Assembly (NCBI RefSeq): GCF_963675395.1
Contig: NZ_OY776222.1
Span: 1,240,001 to 1,304,000, forward strand
DNA from: an uncultured Vibrio sp.
Lineage (GTDB): Bacteria > Pseudomonadota > Gammaproteobacteria > Enterobacterales > Vibrionaceae
Direction of reading: 5' to 3'
Length of the DNA stretch: 64,000 nt
Shown here: positions 1 to 8,605 of the stretch, piece by piece
Layout: the number at the start of each line of letters is the position of its first letter
Position numbering within the stretch: position 1 is the stretch's first letter
Translations under genes and position numbers: made by a program
The notes under the pieces: model-generated
Told to the model about the DNA's origin: nothing
Seen by the model: only the letters and a program-made list of their open reading frames with translations
Database searches by the model: none

Positions 1-157
1 TAAAATACAGACCACCCAAACCAATAAAAGCGCCCGCTAAGATACCCAGCATAACCATAGACAATAGAGGCAAGCGAGCTTTTATTACACCAATAGAATC
101 CACTTTTTCAGCAATTTGCTTTGGTGAAAAGGAATCAAAACCATAGATATCAGCCAC
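1..157 (-). CDS. Formate/nitrite transporter family protein, 5' end only
   Basis: The reverse strand reads an open frame from a GTG at 157 that runs off the left edge, giving 52 residues. The N-terminus (YGFDSFSPKQIAEKV, then KARLPLLS and a glycine-rich membrane segment LGILAGAFIGLG) is typical of the FocA/NirC pentameric channel family for formate, nitrite or hydrosulfide. GCAGGGGG about 7 nt upstream serves as ribosome binding site. The frame stays open further upstream without a better start. It diverges from the P-type ATPase gene. The substrate cannot be told from this fragment. Confidence 0.72.
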   Translation of the reverse strand, partial: MADIYGFDSFSPKQIAEKVDSIGVIKARLPLLSMVMLGILAGAFIGLGGLYF

Positions 158-264
158 GAGCGCCCCCTGCTTTCCCGCTTCATATCCAAAACCTAGTCGA
201 TATTCTATAATTATCAAACGATGAGCATACTCCAACGTACCACCATTAGGTAGGAGCCTTGTAC

Positions 265-2994
265 ATGGAAGAAACCGGAGACCTTTGGCACAATAAATCC
301 ATCGACGACACCTTTTCTAAGCTCTCAAGCCAGCCAGATGGTCTAGCTCCACAAGAATCCGCTCAACGCCTCTCTCAGTTTGGCGCCAATAGACTCCCAG
401 TCTCTCATGGGCGATCGGTTTTTCAGCGTTTGCTTAGCCAGTTTCACAACGTCCTGATCCACGTTTTATTAGTCGTCATGGTAGTCACCGCCGCCCTGGG
501 TCATTGGGTGGATGCCGCCGTTGTTGCGGGCGTGGTAATCATCAATGCCATCATTGGCTTTATCCAGGAAGGCAAAGCCGAAAACGCCCTCAATGCGATC
601 CAAGCGATGCTCGCCCCAACCGCATTAGTTTTGCGCGACAGTCATCAAGTCAAAATCAACGCTGATGAGCTGGTCGTCGGCGACGTAGTTATCCTGCAAT
701 CCGGTGACCGGGTACCCGCAGACCTGCGTTTATTTCGCAGCAAAGGGCTTCAAGTTGCCGAAGCGGTATTGACAGGTGAATCGACGCCCATCGAGAAGAC
801 CACTCTACCGGTCAATTCAGACAGTGAATTAGCCGACCGCTATTGCATGGTTTATTCAGGGACGATGGTGACGCACGGGCAAGGCTCAGGCGTTGTCGTT
901 GCGACTGGAATAAACACCGAACTAGGAAAAATAAGCTCCTTGGTTTCACGGGTAAAACCGGCCACTACCCCACTTCTCAAACAGATTGCTCAGTTCAGTC
1001 GCTGGTTAACCGCTGGTATCTTAATTGTTGCCGTCGCGACCTTCAGTTATGGCTTACTGGTTCAAGGTTATCCCATCACAGACATGTTTCTTGCGGCAAT
1101 CAGCCTTGCCGTGGCAGCGATTCCGGAAGGGTTACCCGCAATTATGACTATCACGCTTGCCATCGGGGTGGAAAGAATGGCCAAACGTAATGCCATTATT
1201 CGTCGTTTACCTGCAGTAGAAACTCTGGGCGCAGTTTCAGTTATCTGCACTGATAAGACCGGAACACTAACGCGCAATGAAATGACCGTACAAAAAATCA
1301 TAACTTCAAGTAACGAGTTTAGAATCAGTGGCACAGGGTTCGATCCACATGGCGAAGTGAGCATTAATCACACATCGATTTATCCAGAGGAGCACCCTTT
1401 TCTTATTCAGGCGATGAGAGCTGCGGTGTTATGCAATGATGCCACCATTCAACTTCATGATGATAAATGGCAAATACAAGGTGATCCGATGGAGGGCGCA
1501 TTGCTTATCGCTGGTATGAAAGCAGGCATAGACAGCGAAACGGAGACAAAAAGCTTTCCCCGAACCGATCTTATCCCATTTGAATCAGAGCACCGCTTTA
1601 TGGCGACGCTCCATCATAACCATATCGGCGAAGCGTACATTTTCATTAAAGGCGCCCCCGAACAGGTTCTCGACATCTGTAACCAACAACTTGTTGATCA
1701 AAATGCCGTCAATACAACCACGGAAATCGATCGCACGTATTGGCATGAACAAATTGAAGCCATGGCCAAGCAAGGGATGCGGGTTTTAGCGATTGCTTAT
1801 CGACCAACAAAATACACCCAGCTCGAACTCACATTCAACGATGTTAAAGACGACCTCATCATGCTCGGGCTTTTCGGCCTTATTGATCCACCAAGACAAG
1901 AGGCAATAAATGCGATTGAGGTGTGTAAAAATGCTGGGATAAGAGTAAAAATGATGACAGGCGATCACGCACTGACGGCACAAGCCATAGCTGGACAGAT
2001 AGGCCTTATCAACCCCGGTGATGCTCTTACAGGTCAACAAATCGATGCGCTGACAGACGAAGAACTGTTCGCAGTAGCCAAAGAGGTTGATGTCTATGCC
2101 CGCGTCAGTCCCGAACATAAAATGCGACTCGTTAACACGCTGCAAAAACATCAACAGATCGTAGCAATGACTGGCGATGGCGTGAATGATGCGCCCGCGC
2201 TAAAACGTTCTGACATTGGAACCGCGATGGGAATAACGGGCACTGACTCTGCCAAAGAAGCGGCCGAAATGGTGCTCACCGATGATAATTTTGCGTCGAT
2301 TACTGCCGCAGTTGAAGAAGGACGAGCCGTCTACGATAACCTGAAAAAAGCGATTCTGTTTATTCTGCCAACCAACGGTGGTGAAGCGCTGATTATACTG
2401 GCAGCGGTAGTTTGGGGATTCAAAGACCTGCCCCTCACGCCCATTCAAATTCTTTGGGTCAATATGATCACCGCCGTCACGCTCGCTTTGGCTTTGGCGT
2501 TTGAACCTAAAGAACCAAACCTGATGCAACGCACTCCACGCGACCCGGATACGCCACTTCTGACTTCCCACCTTATTTGGCGAGTGGTATTTGTTTCTGT
2601 CATATTGATGTTTGGCACTTTGGGCATGTTTGTTTGGGAAATGAGTCAGCAAGAGGATATTGCCAGAGCTCGCACCATTGCGGTAAACACTCTGGTAATG
2701 TTCGAAATATTTTACTTATTTAATACCCGATTCATCCTCGATTCTGTTTTTTGCCGCCAAGGATTGATTGGTAATTTCTACGTGTTAGTTGCGATCGCGG
2801 TACTGATCGTCTTTCAAGCATGCTTCACGTACCTGCCATTCATGCAGTTGCTGTTTGGAACCGCCGAACTTGAAGTAGATGTATGGCTACGAATAATCGT
2901 TGTCGCATCGTCTGTACTGTTTTTAGTCGAGCTGGAAAAGTATTACTTAAACAAATCAATGACGAAGACACACTCTTCCAGATCCCCACCTTAA
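265..2994 (+). CDS. P-type cation-transporting ATPase (P2-type)
   Basis: A 909-residue inner-membrane cation pump driven by ATP. Visible landmarks: N-terminal cation-ATPase domain, TGES (about residue 170, actuator loop), PEGLPA (about 287, ion-binding helix M4), DKTGT (about 330, phosphorylated Asp), TGDGVNDAPAL (about 636, hinge) and a C-terminal six-helix block. PEGLP and overall layout place it with Ca2+/Na+/Mg2+-type P2 ATPases rather than heavy-metal P1B pumps, as there is no N-terminal CxxC and no CPC. The ion cannot be assigned. The ATG at 265 is preferred over the TTG at 259 because TAGGAG (251-256) lies 8 nt before it. No clear terminator follows. Confidence 0.9.
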   Translation: MEETGDLWHNKSIDDTFSKLSSQPDGLAPQESAQRLSQFGANRLPVSHGRSVFQRLLSQFHNVLIHVLLVVMVVTAALGHWVDAAVVAGVVIINAIIGFIQEGKAENALNAIQAMLAPTALVLRDSHQVKINADELVVGDVVILQSGDRVPADLRLFRSKGLQVAEAVLTGESTPIEKTTLPVNSDSELADRYCMVYSGTMVTHGQGSGVVVATGINTELGKISSLVSRVKPATTPLLKQIAQFSRWLTAGILIVAVATFSYGLLVQGYPITDMFLAAISLAVAAIPEGLPAIMTITLAIGVERMAKRNAIIRRLPAVETLGAVSVICTDKTGTLTRNEMTVQKIITSSNEFRISGTGFDPHGEVSINHTSIYPEEHPFLIQAMRAAVLCNDATIQLHDDKWQIQGDPMEGALLIAGMKAGIDSETETKSFPRTDLIPFESEHRFMATLHHNHIGEAYIFIKGAPEQVLDICNQQLVDQNAVNTTTEIDRTYWHEQIEAMAKQGMRVLAIAYRPTKYTQLELTFNDVKDDLIMLGLFGLIDPPRQEAINAIEVCKNAGIRVKMMTGDHALTAQAIAGQIGLINPGDALTGQQIDALTDEELFAVAKEVDVYARVSPEHKMRLVNTLQKHQQIVAMTGDGVNDAPALKRSDIGTAMGITGTDSAKEAAEMVLTDDNFASITAAVEEGRAVYDNLKKAILFILPTNGGEALIILAAVVWGFKDLPLTPIQILWVNMITAVTLALALAFEPKEPNLMQRTPRDPDTPLLTSHLIWRVVFVSVILMFGTLGMFVWEMSQQEDIARARTIAVNTLVMFEIFYLFNTRFILDSVFCRQGLIGNFYVLVAIAVLIVFQACFTYLPFMQLLFGTAELEVDVWLRIIVVASSVLFLVELEKYYLNKSMTKTHSSRSPP

Positions 2995-3206
2995 CACCAG
3001 AAACATTCTTCAGAACTCTGCAATTTATGACTATCTTTTTGAGATGGAGTTTGGTGTGCGTGTTGACCTCCTTATGGAGCGATATGGCCAACACCAGTGT
3101 GGCCACTTAATGACAGTGACACTAAGTGGAAAATAGGAATGGTAATGATTAGTAAAAATATATTGAGGTGAATTTTATGTAAAAATCATGAAACTATTTC
3201 AACTTA

Positions 3207-3407
3207 TTAATTTTTATTAATGTATCGTTCAGCATTTGCAAATAGTTTATTACATACTTTTTTCTGAGTTATATACTCTGATGAGCCTTCTGTCATAGAT
3301 TCTAGAATTTCTTTCGCTTCTTGATATTCTTTGACCATAACAGAAAATCGTTCTTCGAAGTTATTTTTCTGTATTTTCTTGCTCGATTTTCTTACTGGTT
3401 TTCTCAT
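3207..3407 (-). CDS. Small basic hypothetical protein (66 aa)
   Basis: The ORF begins with a lysine/arginine-rich stretch (MRKPVRKSSKKIQKN) followed by a predicted helical, charged segment (EERFSVMVKEYQEAKEILESM). No family is recognised and no membrane segment is seen. Its start lies 13 nt after the stop of an even smaller ORF (3421-3510), with AAGG and AAGAAG as possible weak ribosome binding sites. Both lie behind the cold-shock gene on the same strand, past a strong terminator. The basic N-terminus would suit a nucleic-acid- or ribosome-associated role, but that is speculation. Confidence 0.5.
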   Translation of the reverse strand: MRKPVRKSSKKIQKNNFEERFSVMVKEYQEAKEILESMTEGSSEYITQKKVCNKLFANAERYINKN

Positions 3408-3420
3408 ATCGCTTCTTACC

Positions 3421-3510
3421 TTATAGATCCCAAAGCTTTTGTTCTTTGGTTATTATCTGCTCACGAAGAACATAATACCAATATGTCTTTCGGCTAGTTT
3501 TTCGAGTCAT
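3421..3510 (-). CDS. Very small basic ORF (29 aa) with strong ribosome binding site
   Basis: Reading the minus strand from ATG 3508-3510 to TAA 3421-3423 gives a 29-residue peptide starting MTRKTSRKTYWYYVLREQ. AAGGAG sits 4 nt before the ATG, a strong Shine-Dalgarno match. The next small ORF (3207-3407) begins 13 nt after the stop, so the two look co-transcribed. The peptide is basic and aromatic-rich. No homologue is recognised. It could be a translated microprotein or a leader peptide controlling the second ORF. Confidence 0.4.
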   Translation of the reverse strand: MTRKTSRKTYWYYVLREQIITKEQKLWDL

Positions 3511-3530
3511 CGGACTCCTTATTAATCTTA

Positions 3531-3562
3531 AATAAAAAAGATCTCTCCTATGGGAGAGATCT
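3531..3562 (-). terminator. Rho-independent terminator of the cold-shock gene
   Basis: A perfect 10-bp stem (3539-3548 with 3553-3562, arms AGATCTCTCC/GGAGAGATCT) and a 4-nt loop lie 13 nt after the csp stop. On the minus strand it is followed by a T-rich tract (complement of 3531-3538). Confidence 0.85.
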
Positions 3563-3575
3563 CTTTTACGAATTC

Positions 3576-3788
3576 TTATACTAAAGTAACGTTGCCAGCT
3601 TGTGGACCTTTGTTACCTTGTTCAACATTAAAAGAAACCTTTTGGCCTTCAGCTAATGTTTTGAAACCTTCACTAGCAATTGATTTAAAGTGAACAAATA
3701 GATCTGCACCACCGTTATCAGGAGTGATAAATCCAAAGCCTTTAGTTTCGTTAAACCATTTTACTGAGCCAGTTGTTTTATTTGACAT
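3576..3788 (-). CDS. CspA-family cold-shock protein
   Basis: A 70-residue single cold-shock domain protein that binds single-stranded RNA/DNA and melts RNA structure at low temperature or in rapid growth. RNP1 (KGFGFI, residues 16-21) and RNP2 (LFVHF, residues 30-34) are intact, as are the flanking aromatics (KWFN). Length is normal for the family. It is monocistronic, with a strong terminator immediately downstream. The upstream DNA is very AT-rich and could encode the long structured 5' leader known for cspA-type genes; this is inferred. Confidence 0.93.
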   Translation of the reverse strand: MSNKTTGSVKWFNETKGFGFITPDNGGADLFVHFKSIASEGFKTLAEGQKVSFNVEQGNKGPQAGNVTLV

Positions 3789-4374
3789 ATATATCTCGAT
3801 ACATTGAATGAATTAAAAAGAAAGCTACTAAATAAGGAATGAAGAAAAAGGTATCGCAGGATAGATATGACGAATTTAATCGAAAAAAAACTGAGAAGAT
3901 CTTGAACTAAATATATTATCAATAGCTCACCGTTTGAGCTGACGATACTATACACTATGTACATATAATAGATATCTATTTCTTCATTAAATTTTATTTT
4001 CCATTAAATCAATTAGTTAGAAAGAAAAACCTAGTAAAATGTAAAGTTTAGTCCAATTCTAATCGACAGTATCATGAGAATAGTTATTGCAAAACTGAAA
4101 ATCGATATGGGGACGATTCCTGTTTCTAACTCCGAATGGGCACAAACTTTTCAAAGGTAAGAAATGTTCGTACCGAACAGCGAGCGAAACAGATTTGACA
4201 TCCTCAAACATTGCTTCTACGAAATTACGAGTGACTAGCCTGTCAAATGATACCTGCGCTGAATAATTCATCAGATCACCAAACTAGATATCGTAATAAG
4301 TACCTGGACAGAAACTCCTTTGAATTTGAGATGTACAGATAAGAACCGAAGAGTAGATTGAAGTTATTATGCAT
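3789..4374. other. Gene-poor AT-rich interval upstream of the cold-shock gene
   Basis: No gene is recognised. The part next to csp (3789-4050) is AT-rich and presumably holds its promoter and leader. A 70-codon minus-strand frame (4059-4271) starts after a weak GGTGAT and resembles no known protein. A 28-codon plus-strand frame (4073-4159) overlaps it. Neither is convincing, and the stretch may be decayed coding DNA. Confidence 0.4.
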
Positions 4375-4405
4375 AAAAATGCCAACCGATCTGGTTGGCA
4401 TTTTT
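4375..4405. terminator. Bidirectional terminator after the sulfatase operon
   Basis: Inverted repeat AAAAATGCCAACC (4375-4387) / GGTTGGCATTTTT (4393-4405) with a 5-nt loop. T-tracts flank it on both strands. It lies 10 nt past the sulfatase stop and ends the minus-strand maturase-sulfatase transcript. Confidence 0.85.
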
Positions 4406-4415
4406 AATTACAGGT

Positions 4416-6800
4416 CTATTTAATAATCGGTTGAGTTGGTGCTGTTTCTACATCAACTTTTTCAATCTTACCATTAAACTTGAACGGTGCTTTTTCACGG
4501 TACGCTGGCATCACTGCTGCGCCGAGGTCAACGCCTATATCGAGAGTTTCTGTTGCAGAGAAACGCACAGGTACTGCTTTTTCTACTTTACCCGACCCCA
4601 CTTTTTGGTCGTTGATATAAAGATCGACGCTACCACCGTTAAAGTCTTTCAAGAACTTAAATGGTTCTTGTTTATAGACTGCAGACAACTTCACCGTTCC
4701 AGAAGGAATAGTCATGTTAGATTCGATGGTTGAATAACTCTTACCAAAGAAATTATAGCCATAAACCAATTTTCCATCGTCGGCATACAAAGAAACACCG
4801 CCAGAGCTACCACCAATTGCCATCAGTACACCATCGGTTTTTTGGTTTTTATCAACGGTAACATAGGCATCGATCCTATGATCTCGTTGATAGAATTTAG
4901 GCGCTGATCCTTCAGGAACACGAGTAACATTTGCTGTATAGCTGAACTGCGTTTTACCTCTGGTCATAGAAGGACGATCCGGTGTACTCGCTCGTTCAGT
5001 AAAGCGGTCATCAAGTGGGTACACCTCATTGATTTTCGCTTGATTATCGAATTCTTTAATCAACTCTTGCAATTTATCTGGATTTTGTTTTGCCAAATCA
5101 ACCGCTTCAGAAAAATCTTCTTTGACGTTATACAGTTCCCATTTCGAATCTTTGAAACCAAGTGAACTGCTTAGCTGCCAAGGTACACCATGGAATGATG
5201 CCGCTACCCAGCCATCTTTATAAATCGCACGGTGACCGCCTGTTTCAAAATATTGAACCGTGCGGTGTGACTTAGCTTCAGGGTGATTAAATGTGTAAAT
5301 CATGCTTGTGCCTGCCATCGGCTTTTGTTTCACACCGTTAACAGAAGTTGGCGCTGGTATGTTTGCGGCTTGCAGAATAGTAGGCGTAATATCCACCACG
5401 TGGTGGAATTGACTTTGAATAGTACCCGTATTTTTAATTTTAGCAGGCCATGAAACCACGAGGCCGTTACGTGTTCCACCAAAATGAGAAGGTACACGCT
5501 TCATCCATTGGAAAGGAGTGGTACCCGCCCATGCCCAGCCCACTGGATAATGGTTTTCATGCAATTCGCTACCCAGTTCGTCAATAACTTTCAACTGATC
5601 TTCTACGGTATCGGGGACACTGTTTTGCGTCATCATGTTATTGGTAGTACCGGTGATTGAACCCTCTGCACTCGATCCATTGTCTCCAGCGATATACATG
5701 ATCATGGTGTTGTCGCTGTCTGGCATTGCTTCAATCTTATCCAACAGACGTCCAACTTCGTAGTCAGTGTAAGCAAGAAACGCTGCAAACACTTCCATAT
5801 GACGGGCATATAGTCTCTTCTGGTCGGCACTTAAGGTATCCCAAGCTTCTATCTCTTTTGGTCTTGGCGTTAACTTGGTGTTTTGTGGAATGATTCCCAT
5901 GGCTTTTTGACGCGCAAAAACCTCTTCTCGGTATTTGTCCCACCCCATGTCAAATTTGCCTTTGAATTTCTCAATCCACTCTTTAGGGGCGTGAAGTGGC
6001 GCGTGTACTGCACCTGGTGCGAAGTAAGTAAAATAAGGTTTGTCAGGGTTAATCGATTTTTGTTGGTCAATCCAGGCAATCGCTTTATCCACTAAGTCTT
6101 CGTTGAGCTGATATCCATCTTCTGGTTTTTTGGTTAGCTCAATAGGAGTGGTGTCATTGAATAACTGAGGTTCCCACTGGCTAGTCTCACCGCCTTGAAA
6201 ACCATAGAAATGTTGGAAGCCTAAGCCTGTTGGCCACTGTTCAAATGGGCCTACAGAGGAAGTTTCCCAATCCGGCGTGTTATGCCATTTACCAAAAGCG
6301 CTTGTGCTGTAGCCATTGTCTTTCAACACTTCTGCAATACTTGCAACCGACTTCGGCCAAATGGAGTTATAGCCCGGGAAGCCTGTTGACAACTCGGAGA
6401 TAGTACCAAAACCCACTTGATGGTGGTTACGTCCAGTTAGCAATGCTGCGCGAGTCGGCGAGCTGATACCTGTCGTGTGGAAGTTATTATAAGTCACGCC
6501 GCGGGATGCTAGCTTGTCGATGTTAGGCGTTGGAACCAAACCACCAAAGCTACCAGCTTGACCAAAACCTAAATCATCAAGCAGGATAACAACAACGTTT
6601 GGTGCCCCTTCTGGAGCTTTAATAGGTTGTGGGTAATCAGACTTTGATTGATCGAAGGTCGTACCAATTTTGCCATTAAACTGGGCAGACTGCTGGATAG
6701 GTAATACTGTTCTGTCGATGTTTTTTGCTGGCTCAGCGTAACTTGCTGATGAAATCAGAAAGCTCGTTATCGCCACAATCGGTTTAATTTTAGTCTTCAT
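4416..6800 (-). CDS. Secreted Ser-type sulfatase (arylsulfatase family)
   Basis: A 794-residue type I sulfatase that hydrolyses sulfate esters through a formylglycine residue. A signal peptide (residues 1-22, cleavage near SYA/EPA) sends it to the periplasm or outside. Asp75-Asp76 (LLDDLGFG) are metal ligands. The active-site signature SSPTR begins at Ser113, with Arg117 and LLTGRN following; this is a Ser-type site, so an anaerobic sulfatase-maturating enzyme must convert it. That enzyme is encoded 9 nt upstream. The C-terminal region (about 640-780) is beta-rich and may help bind substrate. Length fits the long (about 780 aa) arylsulfatase group. The true substrate is unknown; sulfated algal glycans are plausible. 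Confidence 0.9.
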   Translation of the reverse strand: MKTKIKPIVAITSFLISSASYAEPAKNIDRTVLPIQQSAQFNGKIGTTFDQSKSDYPQPIKAPEGAPNVVVILLDDLGFGQAGSFGGLVPTPNIDKLASRGVTYNNFHTTGISSPTRAALLTGRNHHQVGFGTISELSTGFPGYNSIWPKSVASIAEVLKDNGYSTSAFGKWHNTPDWETSSVGPFEQWPTGLGFQHFYGFQGGETSQWEPQLFNDTTPIELTKKPEDGYQLNEDLVDKAIAWIDQQKSINPDKPYFTYFAPGAVHAPLHAPKEWIEKFKGKFDMGWDKYREEVFARQKAMGIIPQNTKLTPRPKEIEAWDTLSADQKRLYARHMEVFAAFLAYTDYEVGRLLDKIEAMPDSDNTMIMYIAGDNGSSAEGSITGTTNNMMTQNSVPDTVEDQLKVIDELGSELHENHYPVGWAWAGTTPFQWMKRVPSHFGGTRNGLVVSWPAKIKNTGTIQSQFHHVVDITPTILQAANIPAPTSVNGVKQKPMAGTSMIYTFNHPEAKSHRTVQYFETGGHRAIYKDGWVAASFHGVPWQLSSSLGFKDSKWELYNVKEDFSEAVDLAKQNPDKLQELIKEFDNQAKINEVYPLDDRFTERASTPDRPSMTRGKTQFSYTANVTRVPEGSAPKFYQRDHRIDAYVTVDKNQKTDGVLMAIGGSSGGVSLYADDGKLVYGYNFFGKSYSTIESNMTIPSGTVKLSAVYKQEPFKFLKDFNGGSVDLYINDQKVGSGKVEKAVPVRFSATETLDIGVDLGAAVMPAYREKAPFKFNGKIEKVDVETAPTQPIIK

Positions 6801-6809
6801 TGAGACTCC

Positions 6810-8093
6810 TTAGGCACTCAGACGTTGTTGCAGTAAGCTCTGACTATTCACTACTTTTGCGTAGAATTTTTTCAAGCCAGAGCATAAATAATTTAGCCCA
6901 TTCTCACCTTGTGATGTTTTGGTAAAGCGATTTTTAGGGCACTCGCCATAACAAAGAGAGAGGAAAAAACACTGACGGCAATCAGAAGGTAGATTACTGG
7001 CTTTTGATTTACCAAAATTTTGTTGTTTATTGGAGAAAACAAGGTCCCCCATATGCACTTCAGTAATATTGCCAAGTTTGTATTCGGGGTAGACAAAATG
7101 GTCGCAGGAAAAAACGTCTCCATTATGTTCAATTGCAACAGCCTTACCACAGAACTCAGCAGAAACACATTTCTGAGCGCCAAATCCGAACATCTGCGAA
7201 ATAACATTTTCAAACTGATCAATAAATACATTACCGAAATCTTGGCGAATCCATTCATCCCAAATCGTGGTCAAGAATGTCCCCCATTGAGTTGAGCCAA
7301 CAGACCAAGAAGTGAGGTAACTACTCTCGTTTTCAGGTGAAAGGCTAATATCACCAATTTGGATCAGGTCTTTGGCTTTCCATTTATTAGGGGCGACATT
7401 AGTAAAGTTCTTCGGTTCAACGCAAGGAATAAACTGGATAACTTGGGGCTGAACTTCATCGCGAAGGAAACGATACACCTCAAGCGGGAAGGCTCCGTTA
7501 TCCTGATTGATGACGCAAAGAGCATTGAAAGTAATCTGATGTTTTTTCAACAATTCGATAGCATTCATCACTTTGTCAAACGATGACTTACCCGCTCGAT
7601 TTACTCGGTGAATGTCGTGAAGGTGTTTAGGACCATCAATGGAGATACCGACTAAGAACTTATGTTGTTTAAGAAACTGGCACCAGTTTTCGTTAAGCAA
7701 AATACCGTTGGTTTGTAAGTCATTGAGTATGGTTTGATCAGGCTTTTTAAATTGGTCTTGCAGGGCGACAACTTTTTCGAAAAAAGATAACCCCATTAAA
7801 GTAGGTTCACCGCCTTGCCATGTGAAAACAACCTCTTCCCCTGTTTGAGCTTCAATGTATTGTTGGATATACAAAGCGAGCATTTCATCACTCATACCTG
7901 CCTGAGATGGCTGCTCTAATAGAGATTCTTTGTGCAAATAAAAACAGTAGCTACAGTCTAAATTGCAACGCGAAGCTGATGGTTTGGATACTGCATGGAA
8001 GCGATACACATCGTTGTCTAATTTTGGGAGTTGTAACTTTGGTGAATCAATATGACTTAACGGTACTGTTTCTAAGGTCATAACCGCTCTCAT
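6810..8093 (-). CDS. Anaerobic sulfatase-maturating radical SAM enzyme (anSME, SPASM domain)
   Basis: A cytoplasmic enzyme that oxidises the active-site serine of the neighbouring sulfatase to formylglycine, using S-adenosylmethionine and three 4Fe-4S clusters. The radical SAM motif CX3CX2C is at Cys43, Cys47 and Cys50. WQGGEPTL and SIDGP(KHLHDIHR) are typical anSME motifs. The C-terminal SPASM cysteines appear in the segments CVSAEFCG, FSCDHFVYPE, CRQCFFLSLCYGECPKNR and YLCSG. It is first in a two-gene operon. The start could be the ATG at 8081 (residue 5), which has GAGAG upstream; the ATG at 8093 lacks a good ribosome binding site. Confidence 0.92.
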   Translation of the reverse strand: MRAVMTLETVPLSHIDSPKLQLPKLDNDVYRFHAVSKPSASRCNLDCSYCFYLHKESLLEQPSQAGMSDEMLALYIQQYIEAQTGEEVVFTWQGGEPTLMGLSFFEKVVALQDQFKKPDQTILNDLQTNGILLNENWCQFLKQHKFLVGISIDGPKHLHDIHRVNRAGKSSFDKVMNAIELLKKHQITFNALCVINQDNGAFPLEVYRFLRDEVQPQVIQFIPCVEPKNFTNVAPNKWKAKDLIQIGDISLSPENESSYLTSWSVGSTQWGTFLTTIWDEWIRQDFGNVFIDQFENVISQMFGFGAQKCVSAEFCGKAVAIEHNGDVFSCDHFVYPEYKLGNITEVHMGDLVFSNKQQNFGKSKASNLPSDCRQCFFLSLCYGECPKNRFTKTSQGENGLNYLCSGLKKFYAKVVNSQSLLQQRLSA

Positions 8094-8334
8094 TTACTTA
8101 TATTTCAGGATATTAGATAGTTGTTAAACATAGAAGGTTTATCCAATTAAATCAAAATTTATTGTGTCAAATTATCATCATTCACATATTTCTTACTCAG
8201 TGCGAGAAAAGGAAAGAAACTAGGCGAAAACCTGACTACTCCCCTTATATTGTTTAAAAAACACGAACGTATGCGAACAGTCACAAAAAGTATTCGATGA
8301 GAATGGGAACTCGGTTAGTAAGGAGGCGATTAAA

Positions 8335-8469
8335 GTGTGGAATAAATTTTCAGATAATCTTTTTATTGAGACTCAAAATGGCTTTCAGCCGACTTGTTAT
8401 TTACGCCGTATTTATATTGATTTGGAGATGCCAACTCGCCTCTGCTGTTTTTTGCTAGAAGTCGCTTAA
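8335..8469 (+). CDS. Possible 44-aa ORF with strong ribosome binding site
   Basis: GTG at 8335 opens a 44-codon frame ending in TAA at 8467-8469. AAGGAGG lies 8 nt upstream, an excellent Shine-Dalgarno match. The peptide contains cysteines (PTCYLRR, RLCCFLLEVA) and resembles nothing known to me. It sits alone in the 510-base gap between the maturase and the LysR gene; the rest of that gap shows only AT-rich promoter-like DNA. It may be chance. Confidence 0.25.
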   Translation: MWNKFSDNLFIETQNGFQPTCYLRRIYIDLEMPTRLCCFLLEVA

Positions 8470-8605
8470 TTCTTGAGGTGCACTCTCTCTTCCCATGTAT
8501 GAATTCTAACAGCTTATACCAAACGAAGTACCTATTCAGTTATTAGAAATAATTAGGTCAATGAACAACAATGCGACATAGACATGCTAGCGGTGTCCGC
8601 TACTT

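Noticed and set aside
2883..3110. A 75-codon frame over the 3' end of the P-type ATPase gene
   Set aside because: It mostly overlaps the ATPase coding sequence in another frame and lacks a ribosome binding site.
4059..4271. A 70-codon minus-strand frame upstream of the cold-shock gene
   Set aside because: No recognised family, weak start signal, and overlapping open frames on the other strand; kept only as a note on the gap.
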